64,000 nucleotides of DNA from Cellulomonas dongxiuzhuiae (GTDB lineage Bacteria; Actinomycetota; Actinomycetes; Actinomycetales; Cellulomonadaceae), in contig NZ_CP076023.1 in NCBI RefSeq assembly GCF_018623035.1, forward strand, positions 2,542,001 through 2,606,000. Reading direction: 5' to 3'. The position numbers and the translations under genes are program-made. Positions 35,935 to 44,837 of the stretch are shown piece after piece; positions within the stretch are counted from its first letter, which is position 1; each line of letters starts with the position of its first letter. Under the pieces are notes generated by a model. That model saw only the letters and a list, made by a program, of their open reading frames with translations. It did not search any database and was not told the origin of the DNA.

Positions 35935-37592
35935 GCGGCGGCCCCCTTGCGCTGCTCCTGGTCGTCGAGCATGCGCTCCATCCACCCCTTCTCGGCGGTG
36001 GACGACGCGATCATCACGGCGATCACGGACAGCCAGACCTGCGCCGTCACCATGAGCGTCGTCACCGTGCCGAGCCCGATGGCGATCCACAGGGGCAGCA
36101 GGCAGAACGCCACCAGGTCCGGCCCCCGGGCGATCACCGACAGCACACCGGTCGGCAGCGCACCGGCCGGGGTCGCGACGAGCGGCTTGTCCCAGCGCGG
36201 GGCCGGCCGGTAGGCGGCGCGCACGGCCGCGGCAGCCCACACCGGCGCCGCGACGACGCCGAGCATGAGCCAGTCCTGCGTCGCCCCCGCCCAGCGGCCG
36301 ACCACCGCGAACGCCACCAGCGACCAGAGGAGCGCCACGACGCCCGGCACCACCATCCGCAGCCGACGCACCGTGCGGTGCCCCAGGGGCAGCAGGCGGT
36401 CGAGAACCGGCGCCATCTCGGCCCAGCGCGCCCCCTCCGCGCTCGCGCTCGCCGCCATCCACCCGCCCGCGAGCACGGCGACCAGGACGCCGACCGTGCT
36501 CGCGAGCTGCGGCACGGCCGTGGCGAGCACCGGCAACCCGGCGGCGACGACGATCTGCACGACGTGCCGCAGCGAGCGGCGCAGGACGACCAGGTCCGCC
36601 GTCACCAGGGCCGTCGCCGGGCCGCGCGCGGTCCGCAACCGCGAGACGCGGCGCCGCACCGAGGGCGCGACGCCCCCCGTCAGCGCCCGACCGAGCTCGC
36701 GCGAGTCCAGCGAGACCACCGCCCCGACGGCCTGGGTGGCGACCGAGCCGCCCTCGCGCAGGGTCCTGCCGGGCAGCACGCCCAACCGGCGGTCGACCGC
36801 GGTCGCGAGCAGGGCCGCGGTCGCCGCGGCACCCACGACGACGAGCCACGAGGGGGACGGCAGCGCCGCAGGGGTCCGCCCGGTGAGCACCACGAGGGCG
36901 GCCAGGACGGGCGCGGCCACGAGCACGAGGTCGCCCGCGAGCGCGATGCGGCGGCGCGGCACGCCACGGGTCTGCGCGAGCGCCGCGGCGAGCACGACGA
37001 CGCCCGCGAGGCACGCGCCCAGGAGCCCGGCGCGCAGCAGGTCGCCACCGCCGCGGGCCAGCAGGCCCGCCTCGAGCACCACCACGACGGACGCGCCCGC
37101 GAGTGCTGCGACCAGCGGCACCCGTCGGGCCGACGGCCGCAGCAGGCCGCGGCGGTCGACGGGCAGCGGGAGCCACCAGGCGGCCTGGGCGCCCTCGGCC
37201 CCCACCGGGCCGAGCCGCCCCGCGGTGGACAGGAGCGCGCCGGCCGCGGCGAGCAGCACCAGCGCGACGAGCGCGGGCAGGCTGAGCCCGCCCGACGCGT
37301 GCGCGGGCGGTGCCGGCGGCAGCGCGCTCCCGAGCTGCTGGACCACGCCGAGCACGATCAGCACGGAGATCACGACGCTGGTGACCGCCGTGTAGACGTC
37401 GGTCAGCAACGACCCGACGCTCGCACCGGCCTTCGCGCGCGCGGCCTGTGCCGTGAACCGGCGGATCGAGCGGGCCGACGGCACCTCCCCCAGGTCGAAG
37501 TCCCCGACGCGCGGGTCGTCCGGCAGCTCGTCACCGGCCGAGTCGCGCTCCGCTCCTGCCGGGCCCGCCGGACTCACGGCGGGGCCCGTCAC
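35931..37592 (-). CDS. DUF6297-like multi-pass membrane protein (ABC exporter partner)
   Basis: A 553-aa integral membrane protein with roughly 12-14 hydrophobic segments, e.g. VTSVVISVLIVLGVVQQLG near 68-88 and WLVVVGAAATAALLATAV in the middle. No ATPase motif. It overlaps the stop of the ABC ATPase gene by 4 nt (GTGA), so it is presumably its permease. The DUF6297 assignment is from general similarity; the cargo is unknown. Confidence 0.85.
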   Translation of the reverse strand: MTGPAVSPAGPAGAERDSAGDELPDDPRVGDFDLGEVPSARSIRRFTAQAARAKAGASVGSLLTDVYTAVTSVVISVLIVLGVVQQLGSALPPAPPAHASGGLSLPALVALVLLAAAGALLSTAGRLGPVGAEGAQAAWWLPLPVDRRGLLRPSARRVPLVAALAGASVVVVLEAGLLARGGGDLLRAGLLGACLAGVVVLAAALAQTRGVPRRRIALAGDLVLVAAPVLAALVVLTGRTPAALPSPSWLVVVGAAATAALLATAVDRRLGVLPGRTLREGGSVATQAVGAVVSLDSRELGRALTGGVAPSVRRRVSRLRTARGPATALVTADLVVLRRSLRHVVQIVVAAGLPVLATAVPQLASTVGVLVAVLAGGWMAASASAEGARWAEMAPVLDRLLPLGHRTVRRLRMVVPGVVALLWSLVAFAVVGRWAGATQDWLMLGVVAAPVWAAAAVRAAYRPAPRWDKPLVATPAGALPTGVLSVIARGPDLVAFCLLPLWIAIGLGTVTTLMVTAQVWLSVIAVMIASSTAEKGWMERMLDDQEQRKGAAA

Positions 37593-38275
37593 AGCGCGAC
37601 CCGCGCGATCCGGTCCGCGGCCTCCGCGGGCGACAGGACGCGCGACCGGTCGTCGGCGACGTGCACCGCGCGCGTGCAGACCGCGGCGACAAGGTCGGGG
37701 TCGTGCGTCGCGAGGAGCACCGCGCCGCCGGCCTCGCGCTCGGCGCGCAGACGGTCGGCGAGGCGCGCACGCATCCGCTGGTCGAGCCGTTGCTCGGGCT
37801 CGTCCAGGACGAGCAGCGACCGCGGCCGGGCGAACCCGGCGGCCAGCAGCAGCCGGCGCCGCTGACCCGAGGACAGCGACACGGGCGTGGCCCGGGCGTG
37901 GTCGGCGAGACCGAACTCCTCGAGCAGCACCTCGACCTCGTCCTGCGCGCCGAGGACACCGTGACCGCGGGCGGTCAGGTACAGGTGCTCGGACACCGTC
38001 AGCGCCGGGAAGTAGGCGTCGTCGTCGAGCACGCTGGAGACCTCACGCCGGAACCAGGTCTCGCGCTCGTCGACCGGGCGACCGAGGACCTCGACGCTGC
38101 CGACGAGCGGCTCCAGCAGGCCGAGGACCGTCTTGAGCACCGTCGACTTCCCGGACCCGTTCGCGCCGACGAGGGCGATCGCCTGCCCCTCACCGAGGGT
38201 GAAGGACACCGGGGCGCACACGGGTGCCGCGCCGTAGCCGACCTGCAGATCTCGAACGCGCACCACCGGAGCCAT
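37589..38275 (-). CDS. ABC transporter ATP-binding protein
   Basis: A 228-aa ATPase: Walker A GANGSGKST (about 37-45), Q-loop area VSSVLDDDAYFPALTV, signature LSSGQRRR, Walker B LLVLDEPEQRLD and H-loop ATHD. PEQRLD with SSGQ is a mild variation. ATG 38275. First gene of an ABC-DUF6297-rsmD unit joined by two 4-nt overlaps. Confidence 0.93.
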   Translation of the reverse strand: MAPVVRVRDLQVGYGAAPVCAPVSFTLGEGQAIALVGANGSGKSTVLKTVLGLLEPLVGSVEVLGRPVDERETWFRREVSSVLDDDAYFPALTVSEHLYLTARGHGVLGAQDEVEVLLEEFGLADHARATPVSLSSGQRRRLLLAAGFARPRSLLVLDEPEQRLDQRMRARLADRLRAEREAGGAVLLATHDPDLVAAVCTRAVHVADDRSRVLSPAEAADRIARVAL

Positions 38276-38339
38276 GCCGTCAGGGTAGTCAGCGCAGCAC
38301 GGCTCCCCGCGCAGCACGGGTCGGCGCATCGCACCGGGC

Positions 38340-40583
38340 TCACGCCCGGTCGAGGAACTCCTCGCGCTCGCCCGCGAGCGACGCCTCGATCGCCGCCCGC
38401 AGGGCCGGCCACGCCTCGAGGTCGGCATCCTGCTCGACGAGTGCGCGCGCGTCGGTCCGCGCCCGCCCGATGATGTCAGCGTCCCGCGTGACCCGCAGGA
38501 GCCGCAGCGAGCTGCCGCGGCCGTGCTGCGCGGCGCCCAGGACGTCGCCCTCGTGCCGCAGCTCGAGGTCGAGGGCGGCCAGCTCGAAGCCGTCGGTCGT
38601 GGCCGCGAGCGTCTCGAGGCGCGTGTGCGCGTCCGTGCCCGGGGCCGCGGAGCTGACCAGCAGGCACAGCCCCGCGCGGGTCCCGCGCCCGACACGACCC
38701 CGCAGCTGGTGCAGCTGGGAGATGCCGAAGCGGTCGGCGTCGAGGACGACCATGACGGTCGCGTCGGGCACGTCGACACCGACCTCGACCACCGTGGTCG
38801 ACACGAGCACGGGCGCCTCGCCCGACGCGAAGGCCGCGAAGGCGCGGTCCTTCTCCTCGGGCGACAGCCGGCCGTGCAGGACGCCGACGCCGACGCCCGC
38901 GAGGTCGGGCCGGGCGCGCAGCTCGTCGGCGACGTCGAGCACGGCCCGCAGCGGCCGGCGGGCGGCGACGTCCGGGGCGCCGACCGTCGGCTCCGCGGCC
39001 GCGACGAGGTCCGTGCCGTCCTCGTCGTCCGCGTCGCCCGCGGTCGCGTCCCCGTCGATGCGCGGGCACACCACGTAGACGCGGCCGCCGCCGTCGACCT
39101 CCTCGCGCACGCGCTGCCAGGTGCGGTCGGTCCAGCGCGGGTTGTCCGCCGGGACGACGTGCGTCGTGATGCCCTGGCGACCGGCCGGGACCTCGCTGAG
39201 CACCGACGTCTCGAGGTCGCCGAACACGGTCATCGCGACGGTCCGCGGGATGGGCGTCGCCGTCATGACGAGCGTGTGCGGCGTGCGCCCCGCCTTCGCG
39301 CGCAGCGCGTCACGCTGCTCGACGCCGAAACGGTGCTGCTCGTCGACGACGACCAGTCCCAGGTCGGCGAACTGCACGTCCTGCGACAGCAGCGCGTGGG
39401 TGCCCACGACGATCCCGGCGGCGCCGCTCGCGGCGTCGAGCATCGCGCTGCGACGCGCCGCGGTCGGGAGCGACCCGGTCAGCAGCGCGACGCGGGTCGC
39501 GAGGGCCGCCCCGCCGAGGAACCCCCCCTCGGCGAGGTCGCCCAGCAGGCCGCGCAGCGTGCGCGCGTGCTGCGCGGCGAGCACCTCGGTGGGGGCGAGC
39601 AGCGCGGCCTGACCGCCCGCGTCGACCACCTGCAGCATGGCCCGCAGCGCGACCACCGTCTTGCCCGAGCCCACCTCGCCCTGCAGCAGCCGCTGCATGG
39701 GACGCGGGGCGGCCAGCTCGGCGGCGACCTCGTCCCCGACCGTCCGCTGCCCGGCTGTGAGCGTGAACGGGAGCCGGGCGTCGAACGCGTCGAGCAGGCC
39801 ACCCTCCCGGGGCGGCCGCGCCACCGCCTCCTCGCGGGCGACGCGCGCCCGGCGTCGGGCCAGCTCGGCCTGCAGGACCAGCGCCTCCTCGTAGCGCAGC
39901 CGGGCACGGCCCCGCTGCCACTGCGCCTCGTCCTGCGGCACGTGGACCAGGCGCAGCGCCTCGACGAGGCTCGGCAGCGCGTCGCGCTCACGCAGGTGCG
40001 CGGGTACCGGGTCCGGCACGTCCTCCTCGCGCAGGGGGTCGAGCACGGTGCGCACGGCCTGCGCGACCTTCCACGACTCGAAGCCTGCGACCGCCGGGTA
40101 GACGGGGATCGGGCGCCCCGCCTCGACCAGTGCCTCGTCCTCCTCGTGGGCGTCGTCGTCGGCGCCGAACAGGCGGCACTCGGGGTGCATGAGCTGCAGC
40201 GTGTCCCGGTAGAGCGAGACCTCACCGGTGAACAGCCCGCGCCGGCCCGGCCGCAGCTGGCCCTGCCGCCACTCGAGCTTCTTGACGTGGGACGCGAAGA
40301 AGGTCAGCTCGATGCGGCTGTGCCCGTCCGTGATCGTGGACTGCAGGAGACCGCGACCCTGCGCCGTCGGACGCAGGGACGTCCGCACGACCTCGGCCAC
40401 GACGGTCACGTGCTCACCGACGCGCAGGCTCGCCATGTCGGTGAGCGTGCCCGGCTCGGCGTACCTGCGCGGGTAGTGGCGCAGCAGGTCGCCGGACGTC
40501 TCGAGCCCGAGCTTGCCCAGCGCCTTGGCCGTACGGGCGTTCAGGCGCGTGAGCGGGACGGTGAGGGGGTCGGCGGCGAGCAC
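38340..40583 (-). CDS. recG: ATP-dependent DNA helicase RecG
   Basis: A 747-aa helicase that remodels stalled forks and Holliday junctions. N-terminal wedge (OB) domain, about 60-150. Helicase motifs: I LLQGEVGSGKTVVAL, Ia LLAPTEVLAAQH, II VVVDEQHRFGVEQR, III MTATPIPRT, V STTVVEVGVDVP, VI HQLRGRVGRG. An Asp/Glu-rich insert (DATAGDADDEDGTD) sits in the second helicase lobe. GTG 40583 is 1 nt after the DAK2 stop. Confidence 0.97.
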   Translation of the reverse strand: MLAADPLTVPLTRLNARTAKALGKLGLETSGDLLRHYPRRYAEPGTLTDMASLRVGEHVTVVAEVVRTSLRPTAQGRGLLQSTITDGHSRIELTFFASHVKKLEWRQGQLRPGRRGLFTGEVSLYRDTLQLMHPECRLFGADDDAHEEDEALVEAGRPIPVYPAVAGFESWKVAQAVRTVLDPLREEDVPDPVPAHLRERDALPSLVEALRLVHVPQDEAQWQRGRARLRYEEALVLQAELARRRARVAREEAVARPPREGGLLDAFDARLPFTLTAGQRTVGDEVAAELAAPRPMQRLLQGEVGSGKTVVALRAMLQVVDAGGQAALLAPTEVLAAQHARTLRGLLGDLAEGGFLGGAALATRVALLTGSLPTAARRSAMLDAASGAAGIVVGTHALLSQDVQFADLGLVVVDEQHRFGVEQRDALRAKAGRTPHTLVMTATPIPRTVAMTVFGDLETSVLSEVPAGRQGITTHVVPADNPRWTDRTWQRVREEVDGGGRVYVVCPRIDGDATAGDADDEDGTDLVAAAEPTVGAPDVAARRPLRAVLDVADELRARPDLAGVGVGVLHGRLSPEEKDRAFAAFASGEAPVLVSTTVVEVGVDVPDATVMVVLDADRFGISQLHQLRGRVGRGTRAGLCLLVSSAAPGTDAHTRLETLAATTDGFELAALDLELRHEGDVLGAAQHGRGSSLRLLRVTRDADIIGRARTDARALVEQDADLEAWPALRAAIEASLAGEREEFLDRA

Positions 40584-40584
40584 G

Positions 40585-42075
40585 TCAGTCGACCCCCACC
40601 CACCAGTCGGCGCCGGCCGCCGGGCCGGCGACGACGACCTCGAGCTGCGGGTGCGCCGCAGCGAGCGCGTCGGCAGCGGCACGTGCCGCGGCGGGGTCGA
40701 CGCCGGGCCCGTGCACGAGCGTCACGCCCTGGGCGCCCGGCACCTGCGGGAGCAGGGCCGTCACGGCGGCCGGGACCGTCTCGGGGCCCGTGGGGGTGGC
40801 CGCGCGCAGGCGCCGCAGCGCGTCGCGGCCCGCGTCGGGCGTGACGCCCGGGTCCGCGACGAGCGCGAGGCAGGCCACGACCGCGGGACCGTCGCCCGGC
40901 GCGGTCAGCAGGTCGAACGGTGCACCGGCGGGTGCACCACCCGTGGGGCCGACACCGGCGGCCACGACGACGGCACGGCCCGCGCAGGTGTCCACCGCGG
41001 CGCGCGCGACCTGCTCGGAGCCCGGGTCGTCACCCACGAGCGTCACCGCTCCGCACGTCGCGAACCATGCCGAGAGGCCGGGTGACGCGGTGAGCACGAC
41101 GAGCCCGCGCGCGGCGGGCGCGGGCTCCTCGACCCGCCGCACGACGACCTGCTCCCGGGCGGTGCGCGGGACGAGCGCGATCGCCGCCGCGGGGTCGTCG
41201 CAGTGCACGTGGGCGTGCCGCGACCCGCCCGCGTCGACGACGGCGACCGCGTCGCCGACCTCCTGCAGCGCGCGGGCGAGGTCGTCGGCACCGGGCCACG
41301 TGGGACGCACCAGCATCATCACCTCGTACGCGCCGCCCGCGGCCGGCGCGCACCCGGCGACCACGTCCGGCGTGGCCCGGGGCAGCCAGGCGAGGTCGAG
41401 GTCGGCCTCCCCCAGGGCACCACCACCGGTCCGCAGCGTGTGCACGAGCGCGTCGAGCACCACGAGCAGCGCGCACGCCCCCGCGTCGACCACGCGGGCG
41501 GCACGCAGGACGTCGTGGCCCGCGCTGAGCCGTGCAAGGTCCGCGCGTGCCGCGTCCGTCGCAGCCGCGAGGACGTCGGCCGGTGAGCCGGTCACGCCCG
41601 CGACCCCGCGGCGCGCGTGCGCCGCGACCTCGCGGGCGACCGTGAGGATGGTCCCCTCCTGCGGGTCGGGCACCGCGTCGCGCGCTGCACCCGCCGCCCG
41701 CTCGAGACCGGTGACCAGGGCCGCCGCGGCGCCTGCGGCGAGCGGCCCCTCCTGCGCCAGGCCCGCGGCCAGCCCCACGAGCCACTGGCTGAGGATGATC
41801 CCCGAGTTGCCGCGCGCGGACCTGGCCGCACCGCGCGCGAAGGCCGCCAGGAGCGCCGCGGGGCCGTCGTCGCCGGGGTCGGCGGCGACGGCCTCGGCAC
41901 CGCCCGCGACCGTCAGCGTGACGTTGGAGCCCGTGTCCGCGTCCGGGACGGGGAACACGTTGACCGCGTCGATGCGCTCGCGGGCCGCGCGGCACGCGGT
42001 CAGCGCGCCGAGCGCCCACGCGCGCACGGCGTCACCGTCGAGCACGACCTGCCGCGCCGCGACCTCCACACGCAT
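40585..42075 (-). CDS. DAK2 domain-containing protein (FakA/YloV-like)
   Basis: A 496-aa soluble protein. The N-terminal DAK2 domain (about 10-200) shows NVFPVPDADTGSNVTLTV, where the Asp residues bind Mg-ATP, and ARGNSGIILSQWLVGLA. A C-terminal FakA-type region follows. In Firmicutes FakA phosphorylates fatty acids bound to FakB; no FakB (DegV) gene is present here. ATG 42075 with GGAG 8 nt upstream. The position before recG and divergent from rpmB is conserved across actinobacteria. Confidence 0.9.
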   Translation of the reverse strand: MRVEVAARQVVLDGDAVRAWALGALTACRAARERIDAVNVFPVPDADTGSNVTLTVAGGAEAVAADPGDDGPAALLAAFARGAARSARGNSGIILSQWLVGLAAGLAQEGPLAAGAAAALVTGLERAAGAARDAVPDPQEGTILTVAREVAAHARRGVAGVTGSPADVLAAATDAARADLARLSAGHDVLRAARVVDAGACALLVVLDALVHTLRTGGGALGEADLDLAWLPRATPDVVAGCAPAAGGAYEVMMLVRPTWPGADDLARALQEVGDAVAVVDAGGSRHAHVHCDDPAAAIALVPRTAREQVVVRRVEEPAPAARGLVVLTASPGLSAWFATCGAVTLVGDDPGSEQVARAAVDTCAGRAVVVAAGVGPTGGAPAGAPFDLLTAPGDGPAVVACLALVADPGVTPDAGRDALRRLRAATPTGPETVPAAVTALLPQVPGAQGVTLVHGPGVDPAAARAAADALAAAHPQLEVVVAGPAAGADWWVGVD

Positions 42076-42199
42076 CTCCTCGTCTCCGCCCACCGCACCG
42101 GTCCGGCGCGGACGACCCGGCCACGGCCGACGCACGCCGACCCGGCCGACCGGGAACCGCCCGCTGGTCGCCGCCCACTGTGCCGCACGACGCCGACAT

Positions 42200-42229
42200 T
42201 TGGGGGGTACCCCGACGATGGGCTAGTCT
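42200..42229 (+). promoter_or_regulatory. Promoter of rpmB
   Basis: TTGGGG (42200-42205), an 18-bp spacer, TAGTCT (42224-42229). +1 is expected near 42236, giving a leader of about 155 nt. Confidence 0.6.
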
Positions 42230-42390
42230 TGCCCGGTTGCCCGGACCTCGCCCGGGACCCCCACAGACCTTCCGACGCACCGTCGTGCGGTCCCGGCCCT
42301 CGGGCCGGGTCGACGAGCGGGAGCGCGGGACACGTGCACGACCGCAGGGCCGCCCGTCGGCCCGCGACAGGACAGAACCAGGAGAAGACC

Positions 42391-42582
42391 GTGGCTGCCA
42401 ACTGCGACGTCTGCGCCAAGCGCCCGAGCTTCGGGCACAGCATCTCGCACTCCCACGTGCGTACGAAGCGGCGCTGGAACCCGAACATCCAGCGCGTGCG
42501 GGTGGTCGTCGCCGGCACCCCGAAGCGCCTCAACGTGTGCACGTCGTGCCTCAAGGCCGGCAAGGTGCAGCGCGCGGCCTGA
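42391..42582 (+). CDS. rpmB: 50S ribosomal protein bL28 (zinc-binding type)
   Basis: A 63-aa 50S protein: CDVCAKRPSFGHSISHSHVR and RTKRRWNPNIQRVRV are diagnostic. CDVC near the start and CTSC near the end form a complete four-Cys zinc site. GTG 42391 with AGGAG 6 nt upstream. Divergent from the DAK2 gene. Confidence 0.98.
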   Translation: MAANCDVCAKRPSFGHSISHSHVRTKRRWNPNIQRVRVVVAGTPKRLNVCTSCLKAGKVQRAA

Positions 42583-42633
42583 CGTCCCGCACGCCCGTCG
42601 GGCACGACGCGACGGGACACACGAACGACACGC

Positions 42634-42667
42634 CGAAGGTCCACGGGCATCCGCTCGTGGACCTTCG
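42634..42667 (+). terminator. Terminator of rpmB
   Basis: 12-bp stem CGAAGGTCCACG / CGTGGACCTTCG (42634-42645, 42656-42667) with a 10-nt loop, 51 nt after the stop. Confidence 0.8.
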
Positions 42668-42699
42668 TGCTGCCCGGGACCTGTGGCAGGGTGGGCGCC

Positions 42700-43224
42700 A
42701 TGGTGGAGCACATCGACGAGGTCACCATCCGCCCCGCGACCACCGAGGACGCGGCGGACATCGCTGCCGTGCACATCAGGTCGTGGCAGGAGGCGTACGC
42801 CGGGATCGTCCCCGACGAGCACCTGCGCTCGCTCGACCCCGAGGCGCGCGCCACGAGCTGGGCGGACCACCTCGCCCACGGACCGGCGGACCACGTGCGC
42901 ACCTACGTCGCCGAGTCCGACGGGCGCGTCCTCGGCTTCGCGTCGTACGGCCCGAGCCGCGACGAGGACGCGCGGCGCGGGGAGCGCGAGATCTACTCGA
43001 TCTACCTCGACCCCGGGACGTGGGGCCACGGCGTCGCGCGCGACCTGATCCGCACCGTCCTGGGCGAGGCCGGCGAGCAGACACCGATGTCGCTGTGGGT
43101 CCTGGCCGACAACACGCGCGCGCGCCACTTCTACCGCCGCCACGGCTTCTCCCCCGACGGCGTCGAGCGGCTCGAGAACGTCGGCGGGGCCGACCTCCTC
43201 GAGGTCCGCTACCGCCGCGGCTGA
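42700..43224 (+). CDS. GNAT-family N-acetyltransferase
   Basis: A 174-aa acetyltransferase of the single-domain type. IYSIYLDPGTWGHGVARDLI carries the acetyl-CoA loop (variant of Q/RxxGxG/A), and NTRARHFYRRHGF is motif B. ATG 42700 is chosen; an in-frame TTG/CTG region upstream lies in the rpmB terminator. CAGGGT 7 nt upstream is a weak -10. The substrate is unknown. Confidence 0.92.
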   Translation: MVEHIDEVTIRPATTEDAADIAAVHIRSWQEAYAGIVPDEHLRSLDPEARATSWADHLAHGPADHVRTYVAESDGRVLGFASYGPSRDEDARRGEREIYSIYLDPGTWGHGVARDLIRTVLGEAGEQTPMSLWVLADNTRARHFYRRHGFSPDGVERLENVGGADLLEVRYRRG

Positions 43225-43265
43225 CGGCCCGACGAGGGCCCGCGGGCACACGGTCGGGCGCGGCG

Positions 43266-44246
43266 CTACGCGCCGAAGTGGTCCCAGCCCGTCGCGACGA
43301 CGCGTGGCGGCGCGCCGGCGACGAGCACGGGATGGTCCGAGCGCCTCGAGACCGACCCGACCCGGCGGAACGGCTCAGGCAGCGGCGCGTCCGGCGGGAA
43401 GGTCGCGAGCAGGCCGTGGTCCTCGCCGCCGGTGAGCAGCCAGCGCTCCAGGTCCGCGCCGCCCAGCGCGTCGGCCGCACCGGCCAGCACCGCGGCGTCC
43501 TGCGCGAAGGCCTGCAGCGGCGCGTCGAGGTCGAGCGTCACACCGCTCGCGCGCGCGAGCCGGGCGGCGTCGCGCAGCAGGCCGTCGGAGACGTCGAGCA
43601 TCGCCGTCGCCCCGCCGAGCGCGGCCGCCGGTCCCGCGGCCAGCGGCGCCTCGGGCGCGCGGTAGGCGGCCGTCAGCTCCGGCGCGACGTCGCCCCTGCC
43701 TGCCGTCAGCAGGTCGAGACCCGCCGCCGACCAGCCGCGCCGGCCCGCGTGCGCCACCACGTCGCCCACCCGCGCCCCGCTGCGTCGCACGGGCGCGCGG
43801 CCCTCCAGGTCGCCGTGCGCGGTGACGGACACCACGACCACGGGACCGGAGGACAGGTCTCCCCCGACGACCCCGACGTCCAGCGGCCGGCAGGCGTCAC
43901 CGAGCCCACGCGCGAGGCCCTCGACCCACGCCACGGCGGTGGCGCCCGGGACGACGAGCCCGACGACGAGCGCGACCGGGCGGGCGCCCATCGCGGCGAC
44001 GTCCGCGAGGTTCTGCACCGCGGCCCGGCGACCGACGTCCTCACCGGTGGACCACCGGCGACGGAAGTGCACGTCCTCGACGAGCACGTCGCAGGTCACC
44101 ACGTAGCGCCCGTCCGGTGCGAGGACGACGGCCGCGTCGTCACCCGGCGGCACGAGCGTGCGGGACCCCACGGGCAGGTGCGGGAAGATGCGGTCGAGCA
44201 GGTCCTGCTCGGCGAGGTCGGCGACGACGAGGCTCTCGGCAGGCAC
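43266..44246 (-). CDS. thiL: Thiamine-monophosphate kinase
   Basis: A 326-aa ATP-dependent kinase giving thiamine diphosphate from thiamine monophosphate. GDDAAVV near the N-terminus, TCDVLVEDVHFRR, AVQNLADVAAMGARPVAL and VVGGDLSSGP are the ThiL/PurM-like signature with Mg2+-binding Asp residues; DVSDGLLRDAARLA follows. GTG 44246 has TAGCGT exactly 6 nt upstream, so it is probably leaderless. Convergent with the acetyltransferase gene. Confidence 0.96.
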   Translation of the reverse strand: MPAESLVVADLAEQDLLDRIFPHLPVGSRTLVPPGDDAAVVLAPDGRYVVTCDVLVEDVHFRRRWSTGEDVGRRAAVQNLADVAAMGARPVALVVGLVVPGATAVAWVEGLARGLGDACRPLDVGVVGGDLSSGPVVVVSVTAHGDLEGRAPVRRSGARVGDVVAHAGRRGWSAAGLDLLTAGRGDVAPELTAAYRAPEAPLAAGPAAALGGATAMLDVSDGLLRDAARLARASGVTLDLDAPLQAFAQDAAVLAGAADALGGADLERWLLTGGEDHGLLATFPPDAPLPEPFRRVGSVSRRSDHPVLVAGAPPRVVATGWDHFGA

Positions 44247-44252
44247 GCGTCC

Positions 44253-44258
44253 ACGCTA
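44253..44258 (-). promoter_or_regulatory. -10 hexamer of thiL (leaderless)
   Basis: TAGCGT on the minus strand, 6 nt before GTG 44246. The divergent lipoprotein gene has the same hexamer and spacing (44328-44333). Confidence 0.55.
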
Positions 44259-44327
44259 GACCGTCGCGTGCGCGTCGTGCGCCCGCGCCGGTCGCGGAGG
44301 GCGTCCTGCGCAGCGACCGACGACGGG

Positions 44328-44333
44328 TAGCGT
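44328..44333 (+). promoter_or_regulatory. -10 hexamer of the DUF3515 gene (leaderless)
   Basis: TAGCGT, 6 nt, GTG 44340. Predicted +1 is the start codon. Confidence 0.55.
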
Positions 44334-44339
44334 GGCGGC

Positions 44340-44813
44340 GTGCTCCACCGCCCCACCGTCGCGACGACCGCCGCAACGGGTGCGCTCCTCGTCCTGTCGG
44401 GATGCGCACCGACCGTGCCGGTCACCGTCGCACCGTTCGCGACCGACCCCGTGTGCGCCTCGGTCGTCCTCGCCCTGCCCCGCTCGCTCGGCGAGGGTCT
44501 GGAACGGGTCGACACCGACGCGCAGGCCACCGCGGCGTGGGGCGACCCGCGCGCCGCCGTCGTGCTGCGGTGCGGCGTCGAGCCCCTGGGACCGACCACC
44601 GAACGGTGCCAGTCGGTCACGACGCCCCAGGGCCCGACGATCGACTGGGTGGTCGTCGAGGACGACGGCGACTGGACGTTCACGACCTACGGGCGCGTGC
44701 CCGCGGTCGAGCTGGTCATCCCGCGGGAGGTCGCCGAGACGCGCTCCACGTCGTTCGTGGACCTGCTGGGGCCGGCCGTCGCGCTCACGGAGCAGCAGCG
44801 CAGCTGCCTGTGA
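44340..44813 (+). CDS. DUF3515 lipoprotein
   Basis: A 157-aa exported lipoprotein: signal with lipobox LVLSGCA (Cys22), then a DUF3515 domain with VCASVVLALPRSLGEGLERV, AWGDPRAAVVLRCGV and the C-terminal FTTYGRVPAVELVIP. Cys residues are consistent with disulfides outside the cell. DUF3515 genes typically lie beside ddl and thiL in actinobacteria; function unknown. Confidence 0.92.
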   Translation: MLHRPTVATTAATGALLVLSGCAPTVPVTVAPFATDPVCASVVLALPRSLGEGLERVDTDAQATAAWGDPRAAVVLRCGVEPLGPTTERCQSVTTPQGPTIDWVVVEDDGDWTFTTYGRVPAVELVIPREVAETRSTSFVDLLGPAVALTEQQRSCL

Positions 44814-44816
44814 GGC

Positions 44817-44834
44817 CTCCGCGGGCCCGCGGAG
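44817..44834. terminator. Hairpin between DUF3515 gene and ddl
   Basis: Perfect palindrome CTCCGCGGGCCCGCGGAG in the 24-nt gap between two convergent stops. Confidence 0.65.
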
Positions 44835-44837
44835 CTC

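Noticed and set aside
42634..42700. Earlier start of the 42700 acetyltransferase in the rpmB terminator
   Set aside because: Extra N-terminal residues fall in a strong hairpin and match nothing in the GNAT fold.
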